DNA of 64,000 nt from Panopea generosa (taxonomy: Eukaryota; Mollusca; Bivalvia; Adapedonta; Hiatellidae), in contig CM055903.1 of NCBI GenBank assembly GCA_029582155.1, forward strand, positions 42,113,769-42,177,768, written 5' to 3'. Both the position numbers and the translations under genes were made by a program. Below, piece after piece: positions 1 through 10,928 of this stretch; position 1 is the first letter of the stretch; the number at the start of each line of letters is the position of its first letter. Below the pieces are notes generated by a model, which was not told where the DNA came from, did not search any database, and saw only the letters and a list, made by a program, of their open reading frames with translations.

Positions 1-1090
1 CAGCAGACGTTGTTGGAATTGATATTCGTAAACAAAAGGTTTTGTTTGAACTGATAAATAGACATTGTCAGAATTATATTTTAGATCTGTATTATAAAAT
101 GACTTTCTAACTTGTGTCGGAAGACTAGCGACCAAACCCTATATAAGGGCGAGTTAAGAAATTGACTCTGGGCGCTGCCATATTGAAACGTCATGATCAC
201 GTGTTAAAAACACGGCATTCGCCACATGGAAGTTGCCATTGTTTTTCTAAACAGTTCATCATGAAAATGTTTGATGTTTCCGACTGTACTAGCCTGGCAT
301 TTCTTTTAATGTTTTTTCTGTGTTAAATGTATTTTTAATTTCATTTACTTTCGTTCTGTTCAATGGTGATTAGAACAGAACATGAACAAATACATTGTAA
401 ATGACTTTTGTGTATTTCATATTCTTAAACACAATCAAATGCAGTAATTAATATTTACCAAGGATCGGAGGGTCGTGTATACGATAACACATTCCGGCTA
501 AGAGGAATATTCAAATGCGGTGTGTGTAATAATTGATTGTGACGTTTTAATGCACTCATTGATATAACTATGAATAGTTCTTTGCATATTTAATCAGGAA
601 AAAAAATGATAATACCTTAAATCAAGGAATTTTCTAAAATTCCTTTCGTAAATGAGGTCTTGAAACTATCTTTTTGACAATTTATCGCCGTTTCTGACAG
701 ATTCCTACCGAGTTAATGTAAATAATTTTCAAATAACGATGTATTTACTTAATAATTATAATATGCTGAACCCAAAACAATAAAAATAATAACAAAATTA
801 AACAGCTATGTACAGTTGTTTATTTTATTAATATAAAGATAGTTTCCGGTGTGGCATATTTTCCGCACGTCGTCAGAATCAGATATATCGCCGAATACAT
901 AAGTTTTGGAAAAACAGTAATTTTTAACTGTTGTTTTTAAAAATGATATATCCACAAATTAATTTAAAATATGGATACGAATTATTTTAAAATATATTAT
1001 TATCACAGTAGTAAATTGTATAGAACAAAGCAGTAAGTACGTTAGACAATTATAAGGTAAGTTTTTTTTATAAATATGCAAATGGCGGGT
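1..1090. other. AT-rich flank without a recognised gene
   Basis: A short open frame (3-110) ends in TAA, but I recognise no family and cannot tell whether it is the end of a coding exon. A TATA-like CTATATAAGG occurs at about 138-147, followed by a short GC-richer stretch with CACGTG near 199-204, which could be a weak promoter. Nothing else supports a gene. Confidence 0.3.
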
Positions 1091-1099
1091 CTCACTATT

Positions 1100-1873
1100 T
1101 AGCGTCAAGAAGCGTCAAGAGCTTTATTATTAATAAAAGTTACCGTCAGGAAATAACCATGTGTATATTATACATATATAAACATATATCAGTTGATATT
1201 TTTAAATTCCATTCATTAATAAAGTCATAATTGAACTGTGTTTCTCCGTTGCAATACCGACAAGAAGATCCGCCATTTTGTTTATGCAAAGGATAGTAAC
1301 CAATTAGCGTCAAGAAGCTGTATTGGCGTATGTGATACCAGTGATAAACATTGTCTACACTTACACTTATTTTTCAATAAATTAATTACATTCCAATATT
1401 TTTTTTTATAAGTGTTGTGATTGCTAAAAAGCGTATCGGTACATGTTAACCTATTACAAAATATCAGCATCAAGAAATCTGATAACTAGCGTCAGGAGGC
1501 ATAGTTTTGTAAAAATCGTTTCAAAATATCAGCGTCAAGAAATCTGATAACTAGCGTCAAGAACAATCACGTTGAAGAAATAATAAATTGATATGTAAAA
1601 AAATCAACATGAAGCATAACCTTGTAAAAATTGTTTCAAAATATCAGCGTCAAGAAATCTGATTACTAGCGTCAAGAAGCATAACCTTGTAAAAATTGTT
1701 TCAAAAATCAGCGTCAAGAAATCTGATTACTAGCGTCAAGTAGCATAACCTTGTAAAAAGTGTTTCAAAATTTCAAAATATCAGCGTCAAGAAATCTGAT
1801 AACTAGCGTCAAGAACCATCATGTTGAAGAAATAATAAATTGATACGTAAAAAAAATCAACATGAAGCATAAC
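1100..1873 (+). repeat. GCGTCAAGAA tandem repeat array, left part
   Basis: The motif GCGTCAAGAA recurs from about 1100. From about 1465 it is organised in units of roughly 65-75 bp that alternate ATCAGCGTCAAGAAATCTGA and CATAACCTTGTAAAAATTG, with some units carrying GTTGAAGAAATAATAAATTG. The array is cut at 1873 by a LINE insertion and resumes at 4993. Confidence 0.75.
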
Positions 1874-4800
1874 ACTAACTTTATCTTTGAAGGACTCGTA
1901 GCATCAGTCAGATACTACTTAGATAAGTTATCTTTTCAACATTTATCATGCATTTGCCTTAACCCTTTAATACCATATATAATGTCAACAATCCTGAAAG
2001 ATAAAAAGGGCTGTATAACAATTTACCAACATTTCATGAATAAAGATTATATTCCAACTTCTAAAACAAAATGGGAGAATGATTTAAACATTCGAATTAA
2101 TCTGAGAGATAGTAAGTAATACGCTCTTCCTTTCAATGTCACTAAATACACACATTTACAATGGTTCCAATTTAGAATTAATTACAGAATTCTTGGAACA
2201 AACTCATTGCTTAAAAAATGAATATTAAAGAATCAGATGTATGTTCCTTTTGTCAAAGAAAAACCGAAATTATTAAACATATATTTATTGACTGCATAGT
2301 AACGCAACAATTTTTTCAAAGTTTTAAAAATTGTCTGAATGAAAAGTGCAATACAATAAAAACAGACTGGTCATCTTCAGACATAATCTTTGGCAGTATG
2401 AAATTCGAAACTGTTTTGAATAGGCTGCTATATACTGCTAAACACTTCATTTACTGTCAAAAAATGAAAAACAATATTCCTATTTTTGAACCATTCAAAC
2501 ACTATATTAAAATGTTGTATGAAACAGAACGATGTATTGCCAAAAATAACATTGAGGTGGAAATTTTTTATTTGTTATGGAACCTATACATTCCCCTTAT
2601 ATCTTAAAAATAAAGACTATTAATTTTACATTTTTCAGATTTATGTATTATAAAAGTTGCCCTCCAGGATGGCCTCTTTGCTAATTTTGTGGAGACATTA
2701 CTTTAGTGAAAATCTCCTGCTGCCTCGATTTTTTCTATTGTTGTTTTTGTTTTTTCTTTTTCTACATATATATTGTTTTATAATGATCCAGCTTCTTTTT
2801 TATTTTTCATTAAAAGAAAAGGAAAGTGTTTATGTAACAATTTTGCATCTGGTATCTTTGATATTTTTTTTTAATGTCTTCTTCTGGCTTTCAATAAACA
2901 CCACCAATTAACACACAAAAATTGTGTTTATAAACCATTCCAATTGTAGATACCTCTAATAAATATTAACACACAAAACAACCCCAATATAATTAAATTC
3001 ATGTAATTATTGCCACTATATCAGTGCTCCAAGAAAAAAAAATTGGGACTAGCCCTGGCTGAAAAATAACTTGCCCTGATCAACGGTTCACATGCCCAGA
3101 ATTTTATTACCAATACGCCTTGCGGTATAATATGAAATATGTAAAGATAGACTTAAATGTATTCATTTTATGTAGGGTTAGCTCCCCTTAACATTATGCA
3201 TGCCTAAATCACAAGTTTTAGAGTTTGAATTAGACAGGGAGAAGTGAGAGAATTTCAGGATAACTGACTACATCTCTATCAGAATGCCCAACTTATTATG
3301 TTGTATTTAATCTTTGTTCTTTATTGACTATCATTTCTATTCTGTCGATTCGGTGGCAGTGTGTGAGCAGAAGTATATTTAAAACATTATTTTAAATATA
3401 TTTCTCTTGTTTTCTAATTATTGCTGTCATAACATACAATAATAGCAATGTCTAGCCTACAAAGCTTTTCAATCTATCCGAGAGAGGCAATGATAAATAA
3501 ATGCAGTCTATGATAGCCTTCAGATATCTAGAAAGTGCAACTAGTCAACTATATTTCAAATATTAAAAAAAACCCTCATAATTCATCAAAATCATGTTTT
3601 CAATACTATATTTAAATCATGCCAAAGAAAATTATACACTGAAACTACACAACCAAAAAGCAATGTTTATTACTATAATACCCCACCTACATTTTTCTTT
3701 ACCGTAAACTCAATTTAAATATCAACTTTCACGTTTTCACAGAAGAAAATGTATATACATACAGTTCCAATTAATGTAAATCTACGAAATATTTTTAAAA
3801 TAACCAGAACCTAACGCTGACATTTTACATAACGCGATCGATCGCAAATTAGCTGCAAAAACATAATCAGATTTTAGAAATTGTTACCATTTTGGCAAAG
3901 GGAGGTAATTTTATACTCTTCATAAGGGAGAATTTGAGAGACACCCGCGAATTACGTCATCTTCTATTTATTTTTTTTTATCTTTGCTCGGGTAGGTGGT
4001 AAGAACCTACTTTGGTCATTGATATCCGCCCAATCAGAGCTGTTATTAAAAATAGATTGATTTATATTCAAAGCTATCCACCAATCACATTAGAGGAATA
4101 AATTACATAAATGAATATGCATGAAAGGTTTTCCAAAGTCGCATTATCGGGCATGTGGTTGATAAACACCGAAGGGTCAATTGTTTATACTGATTAGTTA
4201 CGGTCTTTAAACAACAGTTTGACCTGTTTCGTAGCGAATAGAGATATTTGCAGACCTGTGTGAAAACTAGTTGTCCGATTTTTAAGACAAGCCCGACGGG
4301 CAAGTAACATTGAAAAAGGCACATGCCCGGATCCAGATTAGACAAGCCCCGGGCATCGGTCTATCCTATTCTTGGAGCACTGCATATTTTTCTGTAGAAA
4401 GGGATACACCAAAATACATATTTGATATTTAGTAAGGTCCTACACCAAGCCAGCCACTATAGACTTAAGAGAGAAAAATCTCCTGAAGTCATTAGACAAC
4501 ATAATTTTCTTATACTATCATCTGCTGTGTCAAATTATATTTTATTTCTGTTTGATTTTTGTTTTAGCTCGAGCTACAGTCTATAACTTGTTGAGACTGG
4601 TGTGTCCCTTTAAGATTAATGTATATATGTGTATTCGGTGAAAGGAAAAAGAAAGTATTCATACCTATAAACGTCGACAGGTCAAGGAACAATAAATGTA
4701 TTGCATATAAATTTTGTATATTTATATTTCATCAAACTGTTAATCAAAAAACAAACATTTTATTCATTTCCAAGCAAAACAATAAGAAAAAATAAGTTCA

Positions 4801-4992
4801 TTTTTCCATCACATGGATAAACTAAGTCAATAATGAAATAATTTTAAAAACCAAAATGTATGCTTTCTTTTTCCTTTCAGTGTATATATATTTGTACGGT
4901 TTGTTGAGGGATGGCCCACCCCGACCCTCACAGACCTATTACGGGGTGATTAAAAGGATCAATTTTCAGTGATTGAAATTAAAAAAAACAAA
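1874..4992 (+). mobile_element. 5'-truncated LINE insertion (reverse-transcriptase C-terminal part), with 14-bp target-site duplication
   Basis: Two open pieces at 1862-2119 and 2218-2607 read like the C-terminus of a non-LTR retrotransposon ORF2. They contain LQWFQFRINYRILGTNSLLK and a CCHC-like CSFCQRKTEIIKHIFIDC. The frame has a TAA at 2117-2119 and a frame shift near 2218, so it is dead. The 3' end is an A-rich tail (about 4979-4992). ACATGAAGCATAAC occurs at both 1860-1873 and 4993-5006, consistent with a target-site duplication. The insert also hosts an inverted-repeat element (3022-4382). The clade is uncertain (L1/Tx1-like guess). Confidence 0.7.
3022..4382. mobile_element. hAT-like non-autonomous DNA element with 14-bp terminal inverted repeats
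   Basis: It begins CAGTGCTCCAAGAA and ends with the exact reverse complement. The CAGTG end fits hAT elements. Subterminal TTGCCC/CATGCCC motifs are mirrored on both sides. The flanking 8-mers CACTATAT and CATATTTT do not match well, so no clear target duplication remains. No transposase frame is seen. A related copy enters the window at about 63437. Confidence 0.7.
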
Positions 4993-5200
4993 ACATGAAG
5001 CATAACCTTGTAAAAATTGTTTCAAAATTTCAAAATATCAGCGTCAAGAAATCTGATTACAAGCGTCAAAAAGCATAACCTTGTAAAAAGTGTTTCAAAA
5101 TATCAGCGTTCAGAAATCTGATTACTAGCATCAAGAAGCATCACGTTGAAGAAATAATAAATTGGTACGTAAAAAATCAACATGAAGAAGCATATAACTT
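4993..5200 (+). repeat. GCGTCAAGAA tandem repeat array, right part
   Basis: The same units as at 1465-1873, starting with ACATGAAGCATAACCTTGTA. They continue the array exactly where the left part stops, after a 14-bp overlap that is the likely target-site duplication of the inserted LINE. Confidence 0.75.
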
Positions 5201-5206
5201 TTTCCT

Positions 5207-5528
5207 ATAACTATATAAAGTACCCATTACTTACCTTCAAACCCACAATCTATATAATAATTTAATCCAGCTTTGCACTTGTCATAATGATAAACTGTAT
5301 TCATATGATATTTTTCAACAGAGTGAAATTTTTTCATGAATAATAAATTCAGCTGGATTACAGGTATTGCGAGTTGTTTGTATGTTTGATTATATAATTA
5401 GATGTTTTGTTACTAAATAAATTGAATGCCTCAAAGATGCAAACAACGAAAACGGCGTGTACCTTATTTTAATTAGCTTTCTTTACAAACAAACACAAGC
5501 CCGCTTACAAGCGTGTAGCTGCTTGGAT
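5207..5528. other. AT-rich spacer, nothing recognised
   Basis: No coding frame or repeat family was recognised between the GCGTCAAGAA array and the palindrome. Confidence 0.4.
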
Positions 5529-5636
5529 GTCACTCTATACCTTTGCGTCCATGTTTTAATGATATTTATTGTAATCAATAACTGATCTGATTACAATAAA
5601 TATCATTAAAACATGGACGCAAACGTATAGAGTGAC
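5529..5636. repeat. near-perfect 49-bp inverted repeat with 10-nt loop
   Basis: The left arm 5529-5577 and right arm 5588-5636 are reverse complements with a single mismatch (ATACC against GGTAT changed to CGTAT). Both arms begin GTCACTCTATA when read outside in. The structure would form a long hairpin; it may be a short foldback element or an inverted duplication. Confidence 0.85.
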
Positions 5637-5799
5637 ACTCATCTTCGAAGTCCGGAGAATTACAATATATACATTATCTTTCATTTCTCGATAATCTGTT
5701 TCTTCCTAAACGAGAAAAGTCAAAACAAATAAATCATATTCACGCATGACTGCGTTATATTTATAAAGCCTCATGCGAATAAGAGGACACTTGACATCG

Positions 5800-5892
5800 A
5801 TCAATGCGGGCATTGTATATTGACACACAATAAAGGCGGGCTTTGTATATTGACACACGATAAAGGCGGGCTTTGTATATTGACACACGATA
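5800..5892. repeat. 30-bp tandem repeat, about three copies
   Basis: Copies of ATTGACACACGATAAAGGCG followed by GGCTTTGTAT occur back to back. They give a short repeated peptide on the minus strand that is not a gene. Confidence 0.75.
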
Positions 5893-5944
5893 AAAAGGGC
5901 ACTTAATTGATTTGATTCCCTGATTTCACGGTCAGGACATGATG

Positions 5945-7230
5945 TTACGATGAAGTGAATGCAGTGATAAAGTTATGATGTTACGATATGAAGTGACGAT
6001 ATACCGATACGACGTGATGTTACGATGCGAAGTGACGCTATTATCGTGCTGTAACAATGTGAAGTGATGATGTTGTGATCCAAAGTGAAATTGTTACGAT
6101 GCAAAGTGATGCTGTTACGATGCGAAATGACAATGCTACGATGCAAAGTGATGCTGTTACGATGCGAAATGACAATGCTAAGATGCAAAGTGATGTTGTT
6201 AAGTTGCAAAGTGACAATGCTACGATGCAAATGATACTGTTACGATGCAAAATGACAATGATACATTGCAAAGTGATGCTGTTACGATGCAAAGTGACAA
6301 TGTTACGATGCAAAGTGATAATGTTTCACAGCTGTTACGATGCGAAGTGACAATGTTACGATGCGAATGAGGATACCACGAAGCTGTTAAGATGCAATGT
6401 GACGATTCGAGGTATGATGCATAGTGAAAATGTTATGATACTACGATGTTACGATGCAAAGTGACGATGTTATGATACTGTTAAGTTGGGAAGTGACATT
6501 GTTACGGTGGGGAGTGACGATTTTGTTATACTGTTAAGATGGTAAGTGACATAGTTACGATGGTAAGTGACGATGTTGTGATCCTGTAAAGATGGGAAGT
6601 GACATTGTTACGGTGGGAAGTGACGATGTTATAATACTGTTAAGATGGGACGTGACATTGTTACGATAGGAAGTGACGATTTTAAGATGGGAAGTGACGA
6701 TGTTATGAGGCGAAGAGACGACGTCATAATACTGTTAAGATGGAAAGTGACATTGTTACGATGGGAAGTGATAATGTTATGAGGCGAAGTGATAATGTTA
6801 TGAGGCAAAGTGACGATGTTATGAGGCGATGTGAAGACATCATCATACTGTTATGATGGGAAGTGACATTGTTGCGATGAGAAATGATGATGTTAAGATG
6901 GGAAGTGATGATGTTTTGAGGCGAAGTGAGGATGTTACGATGCGAAGTGACAATGTTATAATACTGTTAAAATGGGAAGTGACATTGTTACGATGGTAAA
7001 TGACGATGTAACGATGGGAAGTAACAATGTTATGATGGTAAGTGACGATGTTATAATACTGTTAAGATTGGTAGTGACATTGTTACGATGGTAATTGACG
7101 ATGTTATAATACAGTTAAGATGGGAAGTGACATTGTTTCGATGGTAAGTGATGATGTTATGATAGTGTTAAGGTGGGAAGTGACGATGTAATGAGGCGAA
7201 GTGACGATGTAACAATGCTGTTACGATGAT
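5945..7230. repeat. degenerate minisatellite, core GATGTTACGATGCGAAGTGA
   Basis: About 1.3 kb of imperfect short units built from GTTACGATG and GAAGTGACGATG, about 18-24 bp each. The left part has GATGCAAAGTGA and the right part GATGGGAAGTGA variants, so it has evolved in subfamilies. Open frames here on both strands are repeat products. Confidence 0.8.
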
Positions 7231-8300
7231 AAAGTACTTAATATGACAGTCTAAATGGTTTATTTTTCAAAGCGTGTTTTTGAATTTTTTAACACCATGT
7301 TGTAATGCAAGTTTACCACTTATTCATATTTCCAATGCTGTTGCAACTAGTTTTAGATTTGTAGATCGATAAATAATAATCTGCAAGTTTTCTGAATATC
7401 ACAAAAGTTTATCTACAGTGACTTAGCTAACTGGGCCAGGCTAGATCAAAGAGAACATTGAAATCATAGGCGTCTAGATGCATTTCAATAATTGGAAGGG
7501 TGGGGGGCAACCTCGGAAAGTGTTGGAGAGTGTTTACCTGGGAGAGAACGTGGGAGTGATACACAGGCGGGTGTAAACGAGGATCTCTCCCGAAATTTTT
7601 TAATATTTTTAACACCAAATGCTGCATTCTAGTGAGGGTTTAGGATAAAAATATTAACATTATTTACTCCAATATTTTGTGACTTTTCATTGTTTTTTTA
7701 TAAAACATACAAACACACAACATCAAATGGTATTTAAAAATGTGAACCAAGTTTAAGACCGGTTTTATTATGCACTTATAAATTAAGATGTGCGGAAAGG
7801 GATGTCATTGTGGGGAGCGGGAGGCCTCCACAAGAGAAGTTTGATATCTTAAAATGCTGAAACCTAGTGAGTTTTTAGGATAACAATAGATACTTCAATA
7901 TTTTGTGACTTAAATGTTTTTATTAAACACACTGCCACACACACAAAAGAAAACCTTAGAAAAAAAAAAAATCAATAAATGTGAACCGCCACTGGGTTTC
8001 AAACCCTAATGCACTGTGAGACAAAACATGAGAGAGCGTGTGGATGAGGGCCTTCCCCAGTCCCACCGCCAATGACATTTACTCATTGTGTATCAACAAA
8101 TTAATGGAAATGTGACGGACTTTCACTGTTGAATTGTCCGAAATTTTATTGGTTGAAGAAACATGTTAAAATAACAATGTTTAAATAAACATTTTTTATT
8201 GAATTAACCTCGGCACATGTGACAGGAAACATGCCTGTATAGCTTCCTTTGATTATGTTTTGATCAGTTTATTACTTCATCACTTATATAGTTTTAACTA
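7231..8300. other. non-coding spacer with two related segments
   Basis: Segments around 7600-7700 and 7850-7920 share wording such as CTAGTGAG, TTTAGGATAA and ATATTTTGTGACTT, suggesting an old duplication of roughly 240 bp. No coding frame was recognised. Confidence 0.35.
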
Positions 8301-8389
8301 TATCTCCTAAGTATGACTTAAAAAACGTACGTAGAAAATATATTTCTTAGTTAAACATATTTTATTTTCAGTTAGTTCAGATAACCAAG

Positions 8390-8775
8390 TACAGTATACA
8401 AACTGAACAAAAGTTGTCAGAAGACAACAAAGCTCGCCGATGGGATAAAACTCACCACCTATGCAAAGATTGAGATTGGAAGCAAACACCAAAACTTAAA
8501 TGCAACTAAATGCGAAAGTTTAACCTGAGTGTCTACAGAAGAAAAATTAAGTCCAAAAAGGCCATAACTCTGCCAAAATGAAACCCTGAGTTATGGTTCT
8601 TGTCTCTGTGTGTTCTATCGATGATGGTGAACACACATGCTGCTTACCTACAGATGACGCTGACGCCATGGCAATAGCTCTCCTTGGACTTTATCCCGGC
8701 GAGCTAAAAAGGATTAGAACTACATTATGGATACCAAATCCCATTCAAAGAACCCAGACTTATTAAAAGAAATAG
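8390..8775 (-). repeat. dispersed mollusc-type repeat, copy 1 (minus orientation)
   Basis: It contains TTGTCAGAAGACAACAAAGC, GCCATAACTCTGCCAAAATG and TGGTGAACACACATGC. The same blocks occur inverted at 51480-52152. Short frames such as the one reading ALLGLYPGELK are shared by both copies and belong to the repeat. Confidence 0.65.
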
Positions 8776-9731
8776 ATGAAAAACAAAGAATTTCCCATTT
8801 TTCCCATAGTATTGGGGCTACATTCCTATGAAAAAAGTCACAAATTTTTTTCTGTAGCCATAAATATTTTGATACCGAATATGTGGGGCAGTAGTCACTG
8901 ACTTATTAGAAATGAGGTGCCTACCTGTAGTATTGATTTTCTGTCTAGTGAATTACAGGAATGACGATTAGGTGCGCTAACTACCATTATAGAACTAAAA
9001 TATTATTAAAAAAAGACTTAAATCCAATACAAAACAAAAAAACTTACTGGTCTAACTACTTCTTGTTTTATTTTTTTAAAACTGGTATTTAAAATAGAAA
9101 TTAACTATTATCAAATATTCAGATATCTATTTCATTTAGACAAATCCAAAACAAATGTTGATATGTACAATAACATTGTATCAATCACAATATCAAAACA
9201 TACACATTTAAAATCTATTTTAAATTATTTAAACTCAACACCATTTTCAGGTATTTGTAATAGTGAGCTAAATTCTTTCAGTAATAAACATTGAAATCTT
9301 ACTAGCTTATTCAAGGGTCACTTGTGAAGTTGTGATTCCTATGTGCAGTCTTCTTTGTAAGCCATGCACATCAGATAACGATGTTATTTAGGCCAGGCAG
9401 CATCTCATATTAGAAAATGTTTATTGAGCATGTTGAAGAACTATAAGATTAATGGTGACACAGATTTTGGGGTATACATTCTTACTTAATGATCTGCAGA
9501 GCTGTAAATGTGCTGCTTAAAATATAATGCATTCTTTTTGCGTTGGTTAAAAGTACACAGTGTACAAGTTTATCACCCCATTGCCATATTATTTCCCAGG
9601 CACTAATTACTTGAAAATGTTTCTCCTTTTGTTTATTTGCGGAAGGTTTGCCATGTATATAAAACTACTTAATTAGTGGTTTCACCCCATTGTACTGGAT
9701 TAAAATAAAAGTGTAATATTTGATTTTACAG
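8776..9731. other. intergenic, no gene recognised
   Basis: AT-rich sequence downstream of the UBA3 3' end. I see no coding frame or clear repeat here. Confidence 0.4.
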
Positions 9732-9913
9732 TACAGTCAAACCTGTGAAAGCAGTCACCTCTATGAAGCAGCCACTTGTCTTTAGCAGCCACATTGGCTA
9801 TATTCTACTTTAATGTTTTCAGTGCAAATTCACCTGTATAAGGCATCAACCTGTCTTAAAAAGCCACTTTTGCTTCTTCCCTTGACTGGCTGCTTAAGAC
9901 AGTTTTGACTGTA
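9732..9913 (+). mobile_element. MITE, TA-flanked CAGTCAAACCTG family, copy 1
   Basis: About 180 bp bounded by TACAGTCAAACCTG and the inverse TTTGACTGTA. The internal wording is AAGCAGCCAC and GGCTGCTTAAGACAG, so much of the element is self-complementary. It is one of eight copies in the window; Tc1/mariner-like ends are inferred from the TA flanks. Confidence 0.75.
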
Positions 9914-10630
9914 TTGTCCATACATAAATATCACAAAAATAAAAGATTTACACTTTTACTCACTAACATACTGATGAATCCCTCTGAGAAGAAATATGCC
10001 ATGGGTTTATGAAGTATAATGGTAAAGAGTACTAAAAGGCTTTAAAAGGAATATATCTGGATTTTTCAAAACTTTAAAACTGGCTAAAAAAACATTTTTT
10101 CCCAATATAGCATGCCTCTAAATATACTGACTGACCCTGTAATGCCAAATGGGTATATATTTAAATATGCCAAAACAATATATCGAAAAAGGATTTCCTA
10201 ACTTGGGCTATGCACCTAGGTTAGCCTAAAATAGATTTTCCGCTTAAAATTGTAACATATTTAATGACATATTAAATGACATGATTTCATTTGATCTGTC
10301 ATAAAAAAAAATGTTATACAGGTTTGCATGTAGTAAAAATTGTTTCCTCTTAGAAAGAGTCTGAATAATGAAGTGAAGGTTGTCCAGCAGTATTCAAGTG
10401 CTGTCTATTTTTAGAATGGGAATTTCATTTCAAGTTTACCATTTTTTGGTGGATTTGACATACTGAACCATTCAGATTTTATTCATTGATGACAATGAAA
10501 TTCTTTATATCCAATTCAATAATTATTTACTCCTTTTAAAGTGTTTAAACATAAATATATCTAATCACAATAGATTAAAAGAATGACCCATCAACTTCTA
10601 ACAACTACAACACGCAATGCATTAAACTTG

Positions 10631-10636
10631 TTTATT
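10631..10636 (-). terminator. candidate UBA3 polyadenylation signal AATAAA
   Basis: This is the first AATAAA on the minus strand after the UBA3 stop, about 195 nt into the 3' UTR. A second lies near 10478-10483. No direct evidence shows which is used. Confidence 0.35.
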
Positions 10637-10830
10637 ATCTGGAACTTACTTTAAATGAGTACACAATAATTATTAATCCTGGGTAATTTCTAGGTCACTA
10701 TTATTAAATGGTTATGCAGCGCTTGAGTTACTCAATCATGAACATTGACTGGTGCCCTGTCATGAACACTGGTTGGTGCCCCATCATGAACACTGGCTGG
10801 CCCCTTCATGAACACTGGCCAGTACCTCGC

Positions 10831-10928
10831 TTACTCCATGTTCGAACCTAGACTGAGTCTGAAGGTGAGTGTAAGGGGAGTTGTAGGGTCTGCAACATAC
10901 AGCTCCTGCCCTGTTGACAGTCCTAGCT
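10831..10928 (-). CDS. UBA3: UBA3 terminal coding exon 16
   Basis: 98 nt encoding [20 protein letters not shown], then [12 protein letters not shown] and a TAA stop at 10833-10831. Human UBA3 ends [20 protein letters not shown] and FKLHF, so the protein is complete here with a slightly longer tail. Confidence 0.94.

Noticed and set aside
2657-2911. 84-codon hydrophobic plus-strand frame
   Set aside because: It is T-rich sequence in the LINE 3' region; the hydrophobic reading follows from base composition.
6041-6350. Overlapping frames on both strands in the GATGTTACGATG region
   Set aside because: They are products of the degenerate minisatellite, with no conserved protein features.
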